From a bacterium (GTDB lineage: Bacteria; Patescibacteriota; Saccharimonadia; Saccharimonadales; UBA4665), in contig JAJXTN010000003.1 in assembly GCA_021783725.1 (NCBI GenBank), positions 23,882 through 87,881 of the forward strand: a stretch of 64,000 nt of DNA, given 5' to 3'. A program made the translations under genes and the position numbers. A model generated the notes under the pieces. That model made no database searches and had not been told where the DNA came from. It worked only from the letters and a program-made list of their open reading frames with translations. How positions within the stretch are numbered: the stretch's first letter is position 1; each line of letters starts with the position of its first letter. Of the stretch, positions 25,054-32,319 are shown in pieces.

Positions 25054-25815
25054 ATGAAGAAAATCATAATTATTGCCCTTATTGTAACTGTAGCCGTCGG
25101 TCTAGGCGTAAAATTCTGGCCTAAGCACCCAACCACATTTAACGTAGCCAACAAAACCCAAGGCCAGGCATCAAACAAAACAAACACCCCGGCCTCAACT
25201 TTCGATAAAACTCAGTACTCAACCACCGACCCGAGCAGTATCTGGGTAGTCGTCAACAAACAACACCCGCTTATACCGAAGAATTATGTCCCTGCCGACC
25301 TGGTAGTCCCAGCCGTTCCACTGCGCGTTCCCGGCAATGAATCAATGCAAGTCCGCCAAGTAACAGCCATCGCCTTGCAAACAATGTTCGCCGCCGCCAA
25401 AGCCCAAGGTATCAATTTGATGTTGTCGAGTGGCTATCGATCATTCGCCTATCAAACAGCGCTTTATAACGGCTACGTCAAAACCCAAGGCCAGGCCGTT
25501 GCCGACACTCAAAGCGCCCGCCCAGGTTTCAGTGAGCACCAAACCGGTCTAGCCGCCGACATCGAACCAACATCCGAACAATGTGACGTCGACCCCTGCT
25601 TCGGCAACCTACCTGAAGGTAAATGGCTAGCCGCCAACGCTTATAAATACGGTTTCATTATCCGCTACACTCCTGGTAATCAAGCTATCACCGGCTACGT
25701 AGCTGAGGCCTGGCATGTCCGATATGTTGGCACTGCCCTGTCTAATGAAATGCGGTCAACCGGGATTGAAACTCTTGAGCAATTCTTCAATATCAGTGGT
25801 GGACCGAACTACTAG
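25054..25815 (+). CDS. D-alanyl-D-alanine carboxypeptidase, M15/VanY family
   Basis: 253 residues. An N-terminal hydrophobic segment (residues 2-20) exports and probably anchors it. The M15 domain has SSGYRSFAYQ, the zinc motif SEHQTGLAADI (His and Asp ligands) and EAWHVRYVG (catalytic Glu, third zinc His). It trims the terminal D-Ala from peptidoglycan stem peptides. I chose the ATG at 25054 (MKKIIIIA) because TATAAT (25040-25045) ends 8 nt before it; earlier in-frame codons lie within the promoter. Confidence 0.93.
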   Translation: MKKIIIIALIVTVAVGLGVKFWPKHPTTFNVANKTQGQASNKTNTPASTFDKTQYSTTDPSSIWVVVNKQHPLIPKNYVPADLVVPAVPLRVPGNESMQVRQVTAIALQTMFAAAKAQGINLMLSSGYRSFAYQTALYNGYVKTQGQAVADTQSARPGFSEHQTGLAADIEPTSEQCDVDPCFGNLPEGKWLAANAYKYGFIIRYTPGNQAITGYVAEAWHVRYVGTALSNEMRSTGIETLEQFFNISGGPNY

Positions 25816-25818
25816 AAT

Positions 25819-27093
25819 TTATTTCAGTTGACTAGAGGTGATGAGCGGAATGTTGAGTCCGTCGGCGTTCAGTGCAGTCTGCAAGCGCTGTTTTTGAGCG
25901 GCAATCGTCGTCTTCAATTGTTGGGCGTCAATCATCGCTTGAGTGGCGTCTTCAAGCTTATAAAGGTGGATATTATGACGACTAGGCAAGTTTTGGACTG
26001 CGGCTTGGGAGGCAGTCCACTCATAGTGCATATATAGAGGCAGGAATTGCATACTAGTAACTTTCAAGGTCTTGGGGTCAAAATTCATAATTGCCACGCC
26101 GTTGAATACTGTTTCGGCCGGTATCTGCGTTTGCAAGAAATTGCCCAACGAATACCAGACGATGGTTTGATTGCCATTAACTCCAGTTAATTGAGCGACT
26201 GGCTCCAGTACGTGCGAGCCGTGACCGAGCAGCACATTGACTCCTTGGTCGGCCAAGAATTGTGCGATTTGTTTCTGTTCAGATGTCACATTTGGCGAAT
26301 ATTCAACCCCCCAACGGATACTGACAATTATCATTCTGGCGCCATTAGCTTTGGCAGTGGAGATTTGACTTGCGGCAAATGCATTTGAATAGTAATTGGC
26401 TCCGTAATCATTCTGTGCCGGCGCATCGAGATTAAAGTAAGTCGTATAGGCTAAAAATGCACATTTAACACCTTTGACGGTGAAGTAATGTACGGTATCG
26501 CGTTCTGCTGGCGACTTGTTCTCACCGACAACCGCCAACATATTTGGCACTTTAGCCCACGCATCAACCGAAGCATCGATAGCGGCTTGAGTTTTGTCGT
26601 AACTGTGATTGGTCGTGGTGTTAACGATGTTACAGCCGACCGCGCCCATACTATTAGTAAATTCGGTGGGTGAATTGAATTTCGGGTAACCGATGATGCC
26701 GAAAGCTGGTCCGCCGTTGAGATTAGCGTCATTACAAAAACGAATATCAGCTTTATGGAAAATCGGCACAAAATCACTCATCATCGGTAAGTAGTTATAG
26801 GTCCCATCGGCTTGTTTGGCGGCCGAATTTAGCGAATCGTGAGCGATAAAATCGCCGGCGGCTAGAAGTCGCAGATTGGTAGGCTGAGCATTGACCGTTG
26901 GTTTGGGGCTAGTCTGTTTGTAAGTATTCGGCGCTAGGGCGTGATTGGGAAAAATAAAAATATAAATGGCGATAATGATTAGAATGATGCCGACAGCCAT
27001 TAGGAATAATTTAATCCGCCGATGACGCTCTGGTGACGGAGACGGTAGCGGTGGCTGAAATCGTGGTTGATACATCGGACTATTGCTAAGCAT
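25819..27093 (-). CDS. CapA family protein
   Basis: 424 residues. A proline-rich basic cytosolic tail precedes one membrane segment (about 28-50), then an external metallophosphatase-like CapA domain: LLAAGDFIAHDSL, CNIVNTTTNHSYD, SIRWGVEYSP, GHGSHVLEPV and WYSLGNFL. CapA proteins take part in poly-gamma-glutamate capsule export in bacilli, but most homologs are of unknown substrate. TATAAT ends 6 nt before the ATG (leaderless). It converges with the carboxypeptidase gene, 3 bp apart. Confidence 0.9.
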   Translation of the reverse strand: MLSNSPMYQPRFQPPLPSPSPERHRRIKLFLMAVGIILIIIAIYIFIFPNHALAPNTYKQTSPKPTVNAQPTNLRLLAAGDFIAHDSLNSAAKQADGTYNYLPMMSDFVPIFHKADIRFCNDANLNGGPAFGIIGYPKFNSPTEFTNSMGAVGCNIVNTTTNHSYDKTQAAIDASVDAWAKVPNMLAVVGENKSPAERDTVHYFTVKGVKCAFLAYTTYFNLDAPAQNDYGANYYSNAFAASQISTAKANGARMIIVSIRWGVEYSPNVTSEQKQIAQFLADQGVNVLLGHGSHVLEPVAQLTGVNGNQTIVWYSLGNFLQTQIPAETVFNGVAIMNFDPKTLKVTSMQFLPLYMHYEWTASQAAVQNLPSRHNIHLYKLEDATQAMIDAQQLKTTIAAQKQRLQTALNADGLNIPLITSSQLK

Positions 27094-27122
27094 TGGCTAA
27101 TTATACTATCTTTTGGACCATA

Positions 27123-27848
27123 TCAAGCGAACCGAGAGATAACAAACATCGCCGACACGCCGACAACCGTTAAGCCAATCGTCGCGTATGATGAGTGCTT
27201 ACTATGAGCTTCTGGCAATATTTCGCTAGCCCCGATGTACAACAAGAAACCCGCGAAAAAGCCTAAATACAGTACCAGTGTCGTGTCCGACAAGGTAAAC
27301 AAGAATGTACTTAGGACGCCTAGAACCGGCGCAATGGCATCTAGTAATAGAAACATCAGAGCACGGCGATCACGGCTCTTGTTGACCAGCATAAGATTTA
27401 CGGTATTCAGTCCATCTGAGAAATCATGAGCAATAACGGCAATGGCGACAGTTATACCAATCCCAGTGCCGGCTTGAAACCCCAAACCGATACCGACACC
27501 GTCTAGGAAACTGTGAGCGCTAAGCGCCAGAGCGCTAGCGATGCCGACGTGCGGATGATGATGAACTTCGTATTCTTCTTCTTGGGTGTGATGAATAAGA
27601 ATGCTCTTTTCGATGATATGGAACAGCAGGAACCCACCTACAAGGGCAATCATTGCTCCGACTGGGCTACGATTCTGCTCGTTCAAAAGCTTGAAAATCT
27701 CTGGTAATATTTCGAAAGCCACCACGCCGAGTAGCACCCCAGCGGTGAAGCCTAGGAAACGGTGTAAATTATCGCGATTTTTGAGGCCAACCAGACCTCC
27801 CATCATCGTCGAGACGAAAGTTGCAAACGTTAAAATCACTGGAATCAT
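27123..27848 (-). CDS. ZIP-family metal transporter
   Basis: 241 residues, about eight membrane segments. The metal-site helices are clear: HSFLDGVGIG (TM4) and HDFSDGLNTV (TM5), with a His-rich loop (HHTQEEEYEVHHHPH) between TM3 and TM4. It should import zinc or another divalent metal. It is divergent from a Fur-family gene; both promoters share the same -35, which points to metal-dependent control. TAATAT ends 6 nt before its ATG. Confidence 0.92.
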   Translation of the reverse strand: MIPVILTFATFVSTMMGGLVGLKNRDNLHRFLGFTAGVLLGVVAFEILPEIFKLLNEQNRSPVGAMIALVGGFLLFHIIEKSILIHHTQEEEYEVHHHPHVGIASALALSAHSFLDGVGIGLGFQAGTGIGITVAIAVIAHDFSDGLNTVNLMLVNKSRDRRALMFLLLDAIAPVLGVLSTFLFTLSDTTLVLYLGFFAGFLLYIGASEILPEAHSKHSSYATIGLTVVGVSAMFVISRFA

Positions 27849-27854
27849 TAGTCT

Positions 27855-27910
27855 ATATTAGCCAGCCGTGTTTATTTATTGCAAATCTGTCGCAATTAAT
27901 CGTATAATTG
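27855..27910. promoter_or_regulatory. Divergent promoters sharing one -35, with palindromic operator
   Basis: TTGCAA at 27879-27884 is its own reverse complement. Rightwards it is followed by 18 bp and TATAAT (27903-27908, fur-like gene); leftwards by 18 bp and TAATAT (27860-27855, ZIP gene). CAATTA (27893-27898) and TAATTG (27905-27910) form an inverted repeat over the right -10, and ATTGC/GCAAT (27878, 27892) a second one. These are plausible sites for the Fur-family protein itself. Confidence 0.75.
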
Positions 27911-27915
27911 CCTGA

Positions 27916-28350
27916 ATGACATTATCCGAATTTCAACTCCAACAACAGCTAAAAAGCCGAGGTTATAGCATCACCCATCCGCGGACGATCGTCTTTAAGG
28001 CTCTAGAGGACAAAGAAGCGCTAACTATGGCCGAGCTGGTCGCCATTTGTGGACAGCAACTCGACCGAGCGACTGTCTATCGTACGGTCGGACTTTTTGA
28101 AGATTTGGGTATTATCCGCCGAGTCCAAATTGGTTGGAAATACAAGCTTGAACTGACCGACAGTTTTAGCCACCACCATCACCATCTGACGTGCACTAAC
28201 TGTGGCAAAGTGACGCCAATCATCGAAGACGATGCTCTAGAGGATCGGATTAATAGCTTAGCAAAAGCCTATCACTTCACACCCAGTGATCACCAGATTG
28301 AAATCCGCGGGCTTTGCTACGCTTGTCAACTTAGTTCGATAGTAGAATAG
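27916..28350 (+). CDS. Fur-family transcriptional regulator (Zur-like)
   Basis: 144 residues. A winged helix (HPRTIVFKALEDKEALTMAEL, DRATVYRTVGLFEDLGII) is followed by a dimerisation domain with the metal-binding FSHHHHHLTCTNCGK and a second Cys pair in GLCYAC (structural zinc). The divergent ZIP importer suggests a zinc or iron sensor. TATAAT ends 7 nt before the ATG, so the mRNA is probably leaderless, and a palindrome covers that -10, consistent with autoregulation. Confidence 0.93.
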   Translation: MTLSEFQLQQQLKSRGYSITHPRTIVFKALEDKEALTMAELVAICGQQLDRATVYRTVGLFEDLGIIRRVQIGWKYKLELTDSFSHHHHHLTCTNCGKVTPIIEDDALEDRINSLAKAYHFTPSDHQIEIRGLCYACQLSSIVE

Positions 28351-28407
28351 TTGGATAGTTAGATAAGTTTTAAAGTTGAAAGTTATAAAGTTTTTAAAGT
28401 TAGTGAT

Positions 28408-28467
28408 GTCATCTCGAGCGTAGTCGAAAGTCTGTTTGAATAGATCCCTCCACTGCGGTCGGGATGA
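28408..28467. repeat. Paired palindromes, second family
   Basis: GTCATCTCGAGCGTAG-type palindrome followed by GATCCCTCCACTGCGGTCGG and GATGAG. Same pieces as at 24474 and 24812. Confidence 0.65.
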
Positions 28468-28509
28468 GAGTGGGAAAGTTGGGGTGTCGTAAATGCAGTC
28501 TTGCTTTGA

Positions 28510-29316
28510 TTACTTGGCAACTTCTACGAAACGCGAGTACTTAGCAAGTGTCCGAGCTATAAACAATCTATCAAACCCTAGAAGCGCGGTGGCCGGCATC
28601 TCACTTCTATGTGTGCCATACGTTTTTTCATTTTTTCTAGCAATCACTTCGGTAGTCAATAAGCTACTTATAGGTATAAATAAGCATTCAAGTAGCGATG
28701 CTCTTGGCAAGCCGAACTGAGCTTGAAGAGCAACCAGGCCAAAACCCCAACTGCCTAATGTTGCCATCTCTGCAAGGTGTGCTGGATCGGATTGGCGATG
28801 ACGTATTTTTACGGCATCGCTTAAACCTTCGCTCAATAAGACATTCAACGTATCGGCGTGACCTAATGGATCGAGTAGCCCTTTGGTGTATTTCTTGGAT
28901 TCTCGAAGTCGCTTGTCACGTTCGTTAGTGTTCATGACGATAATCGTCGGTGCCCGATGATAGTACTCGCCAGTGTTTGGGTCAACTTCAGCTTCAGAGC
29001 AACCTTGGCAATTCTTCGCTGATATCACCGCAACGCCTTCTCCCAGAGGCTGTTTGTGTTTAACCCCCACAAGTGAAGCAAAAGCATTGCCATTCTGATC
29101 CATCCCATTAATCTCCGGCGTCAAGTCAGCCGTCTTGCCGACTACACCGGCTACAGTAATACCGCCTAGGTTGCCGAACATCGCCACCTTATTGACCCTT
29201 CCGACATGAACCTTGATACGGTCTTCATCTATGCCCTGCGGGAAAACATTGACGAAATTCAAGCCATGAACTTCGGGATTCAATTGAGATATTGGTATAG
29301 TCTCAGCTTTGGACAT
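28510..29316 (-). CDS. Hypothetical protein
   Basis: 268 residues, soluble, unrecognised. It has a CQGCSE motif around residue 103 that could bind a metal or form a disulfide, and a glycine-rich FGNLGGITVAGVVG. TATAGT ends 11 nt before the ATG. It stands alone between the Fur-family gene and a small membrane protein gene. Function unknown. Confidence 0.7.
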   Translation of the reverse strand: MSKAETIPISQLNPEVHGLNFVNVFPQGIDEDRIKVHVGRVNKVAMFGNLGGITVAGVVGKTADLTPEINGMDQNGNAFASLVGVKHKQPLGEGVAVISAKNCQGCSEAEVDPNTGEYYHRAPTIIVMNTNERDKRLRESKKYTKGLLDPLGHADTLNVLLSEGLSDAVKIRHRQSDPAHLAEMATLGSWGFGLVALQAQFGLPRASLLECLFIPISSLLTTEVIARKNEKTYGTHRSEMPATALLGFDRLFIARTLAKYSRFVEVAK

Positions 29317-29346
29317 AATAGACCAATACTATAACGTAATTCTGGA

Positions 29347-29412
29347 ATTTTTCAATTACAATCTAAAGACCCGGCGCGAAGCCGGGTCTGTTAGGAAGCC
29401 TCACACTTCCTA
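29347..29412. other. Two adjacent hairpins
   Basis: AGACCCGGC and GCCGGGTCT form a perfect 9 bp stem with a 5 nt loop; GGAAG and CTTCC form a second, smaller hairpin next to it. On the minus strand they lie between the end of one gene and the start of the next, so a terminator for the gene at 29478-29756 is likely. Confidence 0.5.
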
Positions 29413-29477
29413 CTTATAGCTTAAGCTTTTCGTAAGACATTTGCAAGTCGGCTTAACAGATACAGAACAGATATAAT

Positions 29478-29756
29478 CTACAGAAAACGGCTAGCTATAA
29501 TCAGCATCAATACACAAACCCCGAGTAGCCGTCGAAAGTAATTCACGCCGCTGTATATTTCCATTATTGACCAAATAATGATGGCGATACCGCCAATAAA
29601 TACCATGAAACGTTCGACGGCATTGGTATTCATGATAATGCTCATAACCGTCGCTACAATCCATATCCACAAAAATAGGTTGGGCTTTTGCCAGACCACG
29701 AATTTGCCGTTTTTATCGTGCCAGAACTTATCAGAGAAACTTCTTTTTCTTACCAT
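29478..29756 (-). CDS. Small membrane protein
   Basis: 92 residues with three hydrophobic stretches (about 25-42, 48-66 and 74-90). I prefer the ATG at 29756 (MVRKRSFSDKFW) since a TACAAT hexamer lies about 9 nt upstream. No family recognised. Confidence 0.6.
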   Translation of the reverse strand: MVRKRSFSDKFWHDKNGKFVVWQKPNLFLWIWIVATVMSIIMNTNAVERFMVFIGGIAIIIWSIMEIYSGVNYFRRLLGVCVLMLIIASRFL

Positions 29757-29928
29757 CGACTTATAATTGTAAACCACTTATGCTCAGTTGTTAAATATAA
29801 GTGTAACCAATCACTGATTTTATTTGTTATATAGTATAAAAACTTGTTATTGTGAACTAGAAGTTGCCTTACCTTATTGGTAATTGATACCGAAGCGCCC
29901 CTCTTAAGACCACATCCTTTCATTTAAT

Positions 29929-30020
29929 GTCATCCCAGGCTTGACCTGGGATCCAATCAGTCATCGACTTCAGCGCTCTAACTACATAAAGACTAGATTC
30001 CAGATCGAGTCTGGAATGAC
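29929..30020 (+). repeat. Composite palindromic element, copy 3
   Basis: Full copy in forward orientation between two minus-strand genes, with the spacer CGCTCTAACTACATAAAG. Confidence 0.85.
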
Positions 30021-30055
30021 GACTCTCACGAAAAGGACCGATTTGAAATTATATT

Positions 30056-30634
30056 CTAACTAATGTGTCGCTTAAGCATATCAAGCAACTCTTGATAATG
30101 ACTATATACCCAGACAATATTGAAAATAATAAGTGCTGGGAAAACCCCAAACGTTTCCATAGCTTTGCCGGTCGTGATCCGCATGGATTTTAGCGGCGGA
30201 AAGCCCAGTTTGGCCGGAATGGGTAATAGCCACGGCACACCTTCTTTAGTCAGGGTGTCCATGACTAAATGGCTAAACATGCCAATCATGAAAGCCCACC
30301 AGACATAACCGCTGTTTACGTGTGGCATTATGGGTTGCAAGAAAATTAATAACCAGTGAAAAGCCAAACCGAAGATTGCCATGCCGAGAATAGAGTGGGT
30401 CAAGAATCGATGCCCGCCACTCAAATCGTCAAATAGGCGCCCGAAATATTTACCGACTGGCAGATTGCGCCAAAACGGCGCTGTCGGCTGATCGATATCC
30501 GGCGTGATGCCGCCGACTAGATTCATCAGCACGCACAATATTGCCGTCGACAAATTAACCGTTGGTAGAGGCTGGGCCAATACCACTATCCCGAGTAAAG
30601 TGATTGCCGCCAAATCATGAGTTCGAGCTGTCAT
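30056..30634 (-). CDS. YdjM-type membrane-bound metal-dependent hydrolase family (DUF457)
   Basis: 192 residues, about four membrane segments. GGITPDIDQP, GGHRFLTHSILG and HLVMDTLTKEGVPWLLP are the conserved acidic and His motifs of the YdjM family, which suggest a metal site in the membrane; the reaction is unknown. In E. coli ydjM is induced by DNA damage; no LexA-type box is obvious here. TAGAAT ends 6 nt before the ATG. Confidence 0.85.
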   Translation of the reverse strand: MTARTHDLAAITLLGIVVLAQPLPTVNLSTAILCVLMNLVGGITPDIDQPTAPFWRNLPVGKYFGRLFDDLSGGHRFLTHSILGMAIFGLAFHWLLIFLQPIMPHVNSGYVWWAFMIGMFSHLVMDTLTKEGVPWLLPIPAKLGFPPLKSMRITTGKAMETFGVFPALIIFNIVWVYSHYQELLDMLKRHIS

Positions 30635-30671
30635 CCCTATATTCTACAAGATTTATCATAAGCAGTTTAGG

Positions 30672-30760
30672 ACAAAACAAAAGGAGCCTTTTGACGGGCT
30701 CCTTCTGCTCGTAACATTACTATTGCTAGTAACATTGCTGGGTCACCTCACAGTGGCTTA
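30672..30760 (-). ncRNA. Candidate small RNA with its own promoter and terminator
   Basis: On the minus strand TTGACA (30794-30789), a 16 bp spacer and TATAGT (30772-30767) give the best sigma-70 promoter in the window. A hairpin TTACTA, GCAA loop, TAGTAA follows, and then an intrinsic terminator (8 bp stem AAGGAGCC with GGCTCCTT, 30704-30681) and TTTTGTTTTG. The predicted transcript is about 89 nt and contains no ORF with a ribosome binding site. The next gene (30634) has its own -10, so this looks like a separate RNA rather than a leader. Confidence 0.65.
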
Positions 30761-30766
30761 ACCTTC

Positions 30767-30794
30767 ACTATACGCTCCGATTTATCATTGTCAA
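30767..30794 (-). promoter_or_regulatory. Promoter of candidate small RNA
   Basis: TTGACA, 16 bp, TATAGT, read leftwards. Confidence 0.7.
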
Positions 30795-31036
30795 TACATT
30801 AATTATATTTTTTAATTCTAGTGCTTATTTTGCTGAAGACATATCCTTACTATTGTTTAAAAATGTGTCGCCTAGCTACTAGGTATAAGCGTTTTGTATC
30901 AACATTAGAGGAATATATATTCAAAATATTGGCTTGAGGGTGTGAAGAATTCGACTGACGGGGTGGATTGATTAGAGGTAGGATGAGGGTGTGTCGGGAG
31001 ACCGATGCCGAGAACAACTAAACGGAGGAGGGTGTT

Positions 31037-31480
31037 ATGGCAAACATCATGCGGTTTGATCCGTTTGTAGAGCTATTAGCCCTGCAAAAACAACTATTTA
31101 ATGACAGCTGGTTGACATTGCCGACATCAAGGATGATGCCAACCACTGACGTTTACACCAAAGAAAACAAATTGGTAGTCGAAGCTCACGTGCCCGACTT
31201 TGATGAAAAAGATATATCGATTGATATCGATAATGGCCTGCTCGAGATTCAGGGCCAGAAAGACCAAACCGAAGACAGCAAAGGTCGAAAATATGTGGTT
31301 CGTGAAACCAGCAGTATGTTCTACCGCAGTATTCGCCTGCCCGATGAGGCTGATATCAGCCACGTCGAAGCCAGCTTCGACAAAGGCGTACTAACGGTCA
31401 GTGTGCCGTTCAAAAAGCTACCAGCCGCCAAAAAAATAGCCATCAAACATAGCAAAGATACCAAGAAATTAAATAAGTAA
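31037..31480 (+). CDS. Hsp20 / alpha-crystallin small heat-shock protein
   Basis: 147 residues with one alpha-crystallin domain (about 35-135): TDVYTKENKLVVEAHVPDF, ISIDIDNGLLEIQG, FYRSIRLPDEADISHVEASFDKGVLTVSVP. It is a holdase that binds unfolding proteins. A very strong GGAGGAGGG precedes the ATG. A long G-rich leader follows a possible promoter (TTGTAT, 16 bp, TATATT, about 30885-30930). I found no CIRCE operator. Several very short ORFs with strong ribosome binding sites follow. Confidence 0.94.
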   Translation: MANIMRFDPFVELLALQKQLFNDSWLTLPTSRMMPTTDVYTKENKLVVEAHVPDFDEKDISIDIDNGLLEIQGQKDQTEDSKGRKYVVRETSSMFYRSIRLPDEADISHVEASFDKGVLTVSVPFKKLPAAKKIAIKHSKDTKKLNK

Positions 31481-31496
31481 GTTAAAGATACTGGCT

Positions 31497-31589
31497 ATGA
31501 AGTCCAATTGGACATACATCCGCATGAAGCGCATGGGTATCGACTTTACGGCCGATCCCAACCAGTCTTGGGATGATGACTGGTGCTAG
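31497..31589 (+). CDS. Short ORF after hsp20 (30 aa)
   Basis: Encodes 30 residues beginning MKSNWTYIRMKRMG and ending SWDDDWC. It starts 17 bp after the hsp20 stop. The ribosome binding site is weak, so it may depend on coupling. Trp- and Asp-rich composition is shared with the next short ORF. Confidence 0.4.
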   Translation: MKSNWTYIRMKRMGIDFTADPNQSWDDDWC

Positions 31590-31626
31590 CTAGATAGTCA
31601 GTCGACATCAGTAGGAGGGTAAAGCT

Positions 31627-31677
31627 ATGGATGTAGATGATGAGGTTAGAAACTGGTACGAAATGGATGAAGATTAA
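31627..31677 (+). CDS. Short acidic ORF (16 aa)
   Basis: MDVDDEVRNWYEMDED, preceded by a near-perfect AGGAGGG. Extremely acidic. Too short for family recognition; the ribosome binding site is the main evidence that it is translated. Confidence 0.45.
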   Translation: MDVDDEVRNWYEMDED

Positions 31678-31708
31678 ATTTAATGACTAGGATGGAGGGG
31701 GAAATGTT

Positions 31709-31750
31709 ATGGAGCCCGAAGATGAAGTCACCGCCGAACTACCTATCTAA
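31709..31750 (+). CDS. Short acidic ORF (13 aa)
   Basis: MEPEDEVTAELPI, preceded by GGAGGGGG. Could encode a micropeptide or act as a translated leader. Confidence 0.35.
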   Translation: MEPEDEVTAELPI

Positions 31751-31820
31751 GCACATCAGTCAGTGGACGCGCTGGCGCAATGGTTTGCCGCACCAAGGCT
31801 TGAAACGATAAGTGGTGATA

Positions 31821-31870
31821 AACAGACCGTGATCAGTAATTTACACACCTTTTACTGATCACGGTCTGTT
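31821..31870. other. Perfect 19 bp hairpin downstream of hsp20 cluster
   Basis: Arms at 31821-31839 and 31852-31870 are perfectly complementary, with a 12 nt loop. There is no T run, so it is not a typical intrinsic terminator; it may end or stabilise the hsp20-region transcript. Confidence 0.7.
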
Positions 31871-32093
31871 GGTAGCACCAAGCAATGTAGCATTTTTCAA
31901 TTCGCATTTATCAATATATTAAACGATTATCATTTAATCAATTTTAGACCGTCCCCAATTATTGGGTCTCAGGTCGAGCCTGGGACGACATGATGAAGTG
32001 ATTTAACAGATGGCGTGCAATCAAACGGTGACAAATAACACTGCGCGAGTTTGGATTAATCTATAAACTTAGTATGTTAAGGAGGGTGTGCAG

Positions 32094-32222
32094 ATGACTT
32101 CAACTAAATGGACTAAAGTCGCTTCCCAGGAATTTGATTCACTAGACATAGAATCCCAGAAGGACTGGGCCGATTTGCGTGATCGAGTTAATCGCCATGT
32201 GTTTAGTAAACACCTCAACTGA
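32094..32222 (+). CDS. Small hypothetical protein (42 aa)
   Basis: Starts MTSTKWTKVASQEFDSLD and is preceded by AAGGAGGG at good spacing. A promoter-like TTTGGA, 17 bp, TATGTT lies upstream. Charged, soluble, no family known. It lies between the hsp20 cluster and typA. Confidence 0.6.
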   Translation: MTSTKWTKVASQEFDSLDIESQKDWADLRDRVNRHVFSKHLN

Positions 32223-32319
32223 TCAACTTTACTAAGTAACCGAATTAGGCCGTGATAGTAGACTGCACTTAGTAGCAATACTTAGTTGCAGACTACCGTC
32301 TACAGTCTATTTGATTGGG

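Noticed and set aside
30850..31036. CIRCE (HrcA) operator upstream of hsp20
   Set aside because: I looked for TTAGCACTC with its inverted partner and did not find it; only short palindromes such as GAATATATATTC.
32069..32278. 69-codon minus-strand ORF
   Set aside because: Antisense to the 42-codon ORF that has a strong ribosome binding site.
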